A stretch of DNA of 6,233 bases, from positions 1 through 6,233 of the forward strand of contig JALULG010000105.1 in assembly GCA_027040785.1 (NCBI GenBank). The letters run 5' to 3'. Positions 5,194 through 6,233 of the stretch are shown one piece after another. Position numbers and translations under genes: made by a program. Origin of the DNA: a bacterium (GTDB lineage Bacteria > Patescibacteriota > Patescibacteriia > JAACEG01). The notes beneath the pieces are model-generated. The model saw only the letters and a program-made list of their open reading frames with translations. It did no database searches and was not told the DNA's origin. How positions within the stretch are numbered: the stretch's first letter is position 1; every line of letters starts with the position of its first letter.

Positions 5194-6233
5194 TTATTTC
5201 TCCATTAATTCTGAATTATTAACACCCAAAATGAAATATGGATTTTGAGAATTACGTCTTTTCATTATCACCCAATATGGTTTGTTTAAAATAAACTCTT
5301 TATGTTTTTTGGGGCCAAAAGATGTGGTTTTGAGTACCGCAATAACCGCCTCATTTTCCACTCGAGCACCCTCCTCGTTCATATCAAATTTAATATTTTC
5401 AAACATTTTACCAATAAGATAATCGGTAAAATTTCTATTAGATAAATATTTTCCAATTAATTCAACGTAATCACGATGATAATTTAAGTGTAATTTTGGA
5501 GCTTCAAATCTGTCGGACTCATCAATTGTGGAAAGATATTCTTTGTTATTTTTGTTAATTTCTTCAACTACTATTTGCGGATTTGTCATATCATACCCTT
5601 TTGCCAAAATCAGTTCATCGTTTTTATCTTTCAGCTGTAATTTAATAATAAATTTATCATCATTTTCGTATTTAATAATTTTTATATTTTCTCTTTGCGC
5701 TTCATTGTCAGCAATAAAACCTTTTACTTTTTTTCCGTTAAACAAAACATCATCTTTTTTAAATTGAGTTTTGTATTCTACTTTTTTAAAAAGATAAGCA
5801 TAGGATATAATATCCTTCGGATCAAGTTGTAAATCTAAATCCTGAAAACTTTTTTCCGGAAATTTTTCTCTTAATTCTTTGTTAATCTTATCAACCGTTT
5901 TTTGCCCATAACCGGCCTTAATATAACAACTTTCTTCATCTAAATCTTTTTTAGAAAATGGGGAGTCATTTAATTTTGATACCATTTCCAAAGCAATTTT
6001 ATCCTTTGTTGCTAATTTTAATTTTTCATGTAAAATCTCATCATTCAATTCATTCCACGCCAAATTCATTGCTCCACCCCAAACATAATTTCCTTTATAA
6101 TAGCTTCCAAGATAATTATTTAAAATTTTACTTTTTGTGCTTTTAGTTAGATGCTTTTTGCTTGAAAAAATTTTATCTTGCATAAAATACTGCCAAACAA
6201 AAAATATAGAAACTATTATTATAATCCCCACAC
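5194..6233 (-). CDS. Membrane-anchored serpin-like protein (5' end beyond window)
   Basis: The frame is open to the right edge. A GTG at 6231 is the first possible start, but it falls immediately before a membrane segment, so the true start probably lies outside. Residues are counted from that GTG. Residues 2-16 are a hydrophobic anchor or signal, followed by a Lys/Ser-rich linker. Serpin-like features follow in family order: I142-S-Y-A-Y-L-F then TQF and GKKVKGF (166-172), resembling the strands usually written NAIYFKGKW...PF and KVPMM; a following strand KFIIKLQL; FEAPKLHLNY (242-251), like 'PKFKIEY'; N285-E-E-G288-A, like the reactive-loop hinge; and F313-I-L-N-K-P-Y-W-V-I-M, which nearly fits the serpin signature with Tyr and Trp replacing Phe and an aliphatic residue; then ILGVNN, like 'FMGRV'. 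The hinge after G288 is charged (A-R-V-E-N-E-A) instead of the Ala-rich run of inhibitory serpins, so protease inhibition is doubtful. The N-terminal part is shorter than in classical serpins. One cysteine (C102). Placement outside the cell membrane is inferred. Confidence 0.7.
   Translation of the reverse strand, partial: VGIIIIVSIFFVWQYFMQDKIFSSKKHLTKSTKSKILNNYLGSYYKGNYVWGGAMNLAWNELNDEILHEKLKLATKDKIALEMVSKLNDSPFSKKDLDEESCYIKAGYGQKTVDKINKELREKFPEKSFQDLDLQLDPKDIISYAYLFKKVEYKTQFKKDDVLFNGKKVKGFIADNEAQRENIKIIKYENDDKFIIKLQLKDKNDELILAKGYDMTNPQIVVEEINKNNKEYLSTIDESDRFEAPKLHLNYHRDYVELIGKYLSNRNFTDYLIGKMFENIKFDMNEEGARVENEAVIAVLKTTSFGPKKHKEFILNKPYWVIMKRRNSQNPYFILGVNNSELMEK

Noticed and set aside
5802..5816. 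15-base palindrome AGGATAT-A-ATATCCT
   Set aside because: It lies inside the serpin-like coding sequence and encodes ordinary residues (K-D-I-I-S). In such AT-rich DNA a chance palindrome is likely, and there is no second copy.
5528..6146. Plus-strand open frames antisense to the serpin-like gene
   Set aside because: They are short, Ser/Phe/Leu-rich shadows typical of the complement of a Lys/Glu-rich gene, with no promoter or ribosome site seen.
6229..6231. GTG as the true start of the serpin-like gene
   Set aside because: It begins directly at the hydrophobic segment without the usual positively charged residues, and the frame is open at the window edge, so an upstream start is more likely.

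Overview
This is an AT-rich window in which every supported gene lies on the minus strand. Read in the direction of transcription (from the right edge leftwards) it holds five protein genes and no RNA gene, CRISPR array or insertion sequence. The high A+T content, compact layout, proteins rich in Lys, Ile, Asn and Phe, and near absence of Shine-Dalgarno sequences suggest a small-genome bacterium. A member of the candidate phyla radiation (Patescibacteria) is my best guess, but this is inference with no marker-gene support. TGA is used as a stop codon (gene ending at 4647), which argues against the UGA-recoding Gracilibacteria/Absconditabacteria.

Right part (6233 to 4647): a probable two-gene operon. 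The first gene is cut by the window edge at its 5' end. It encodes a membrane-anchored, extracytoplasmic protein whose C-terminal two thirds read as a divergent serpin fold, with a hinge-like EEG motif, an exposed-loop-sized segment and a near match to the serpin signature. Seven bases later comes a small multi-pass membrane protein of unknown function.

Centre (4650 to 2784): typA/bipA, a complete ribosome-associated translational GTPase. It has its own promoter, whose -35 box overlaps the stop codon of the previous gene. A hairpin plus U-tract lies directly between this promoter and the typA start codon. The element is placed to end the upstream operon, but it is also in the typA leader.

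Intergenic region (2783 to 2524): 260 bp without a gene. It holds four related copies of a small palindromic repeat (three in one orientation, one inverted). The stems of two copies differ by paired compensatory changes, so the hairpin itself appears to be conserved. An extended -10 promoter on the minus strand lies at its right end, so the repeats would lie in the leader of the next transcript.

Left part (2523 to 1): a probable two-gene operon with a 16-base gap. The first gene encodes a membrane protein fused to a spermidine-synthase-like domain. Its only cysteines form a C-D-C-C cluster. The second encodes a thiol-disulfide redox protein: a secreted glutaredoxin/thioredoxin-like domain with CPHC, fused to a DsbD/CcdA-type electron-conducting membrane domain. 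It runs off the left edge.

No defence system, phage element or other obvious new system is present. The best leads are the serpin-like protein, the covarying palindrome cluster, and the terminator-like element in the typA leader.
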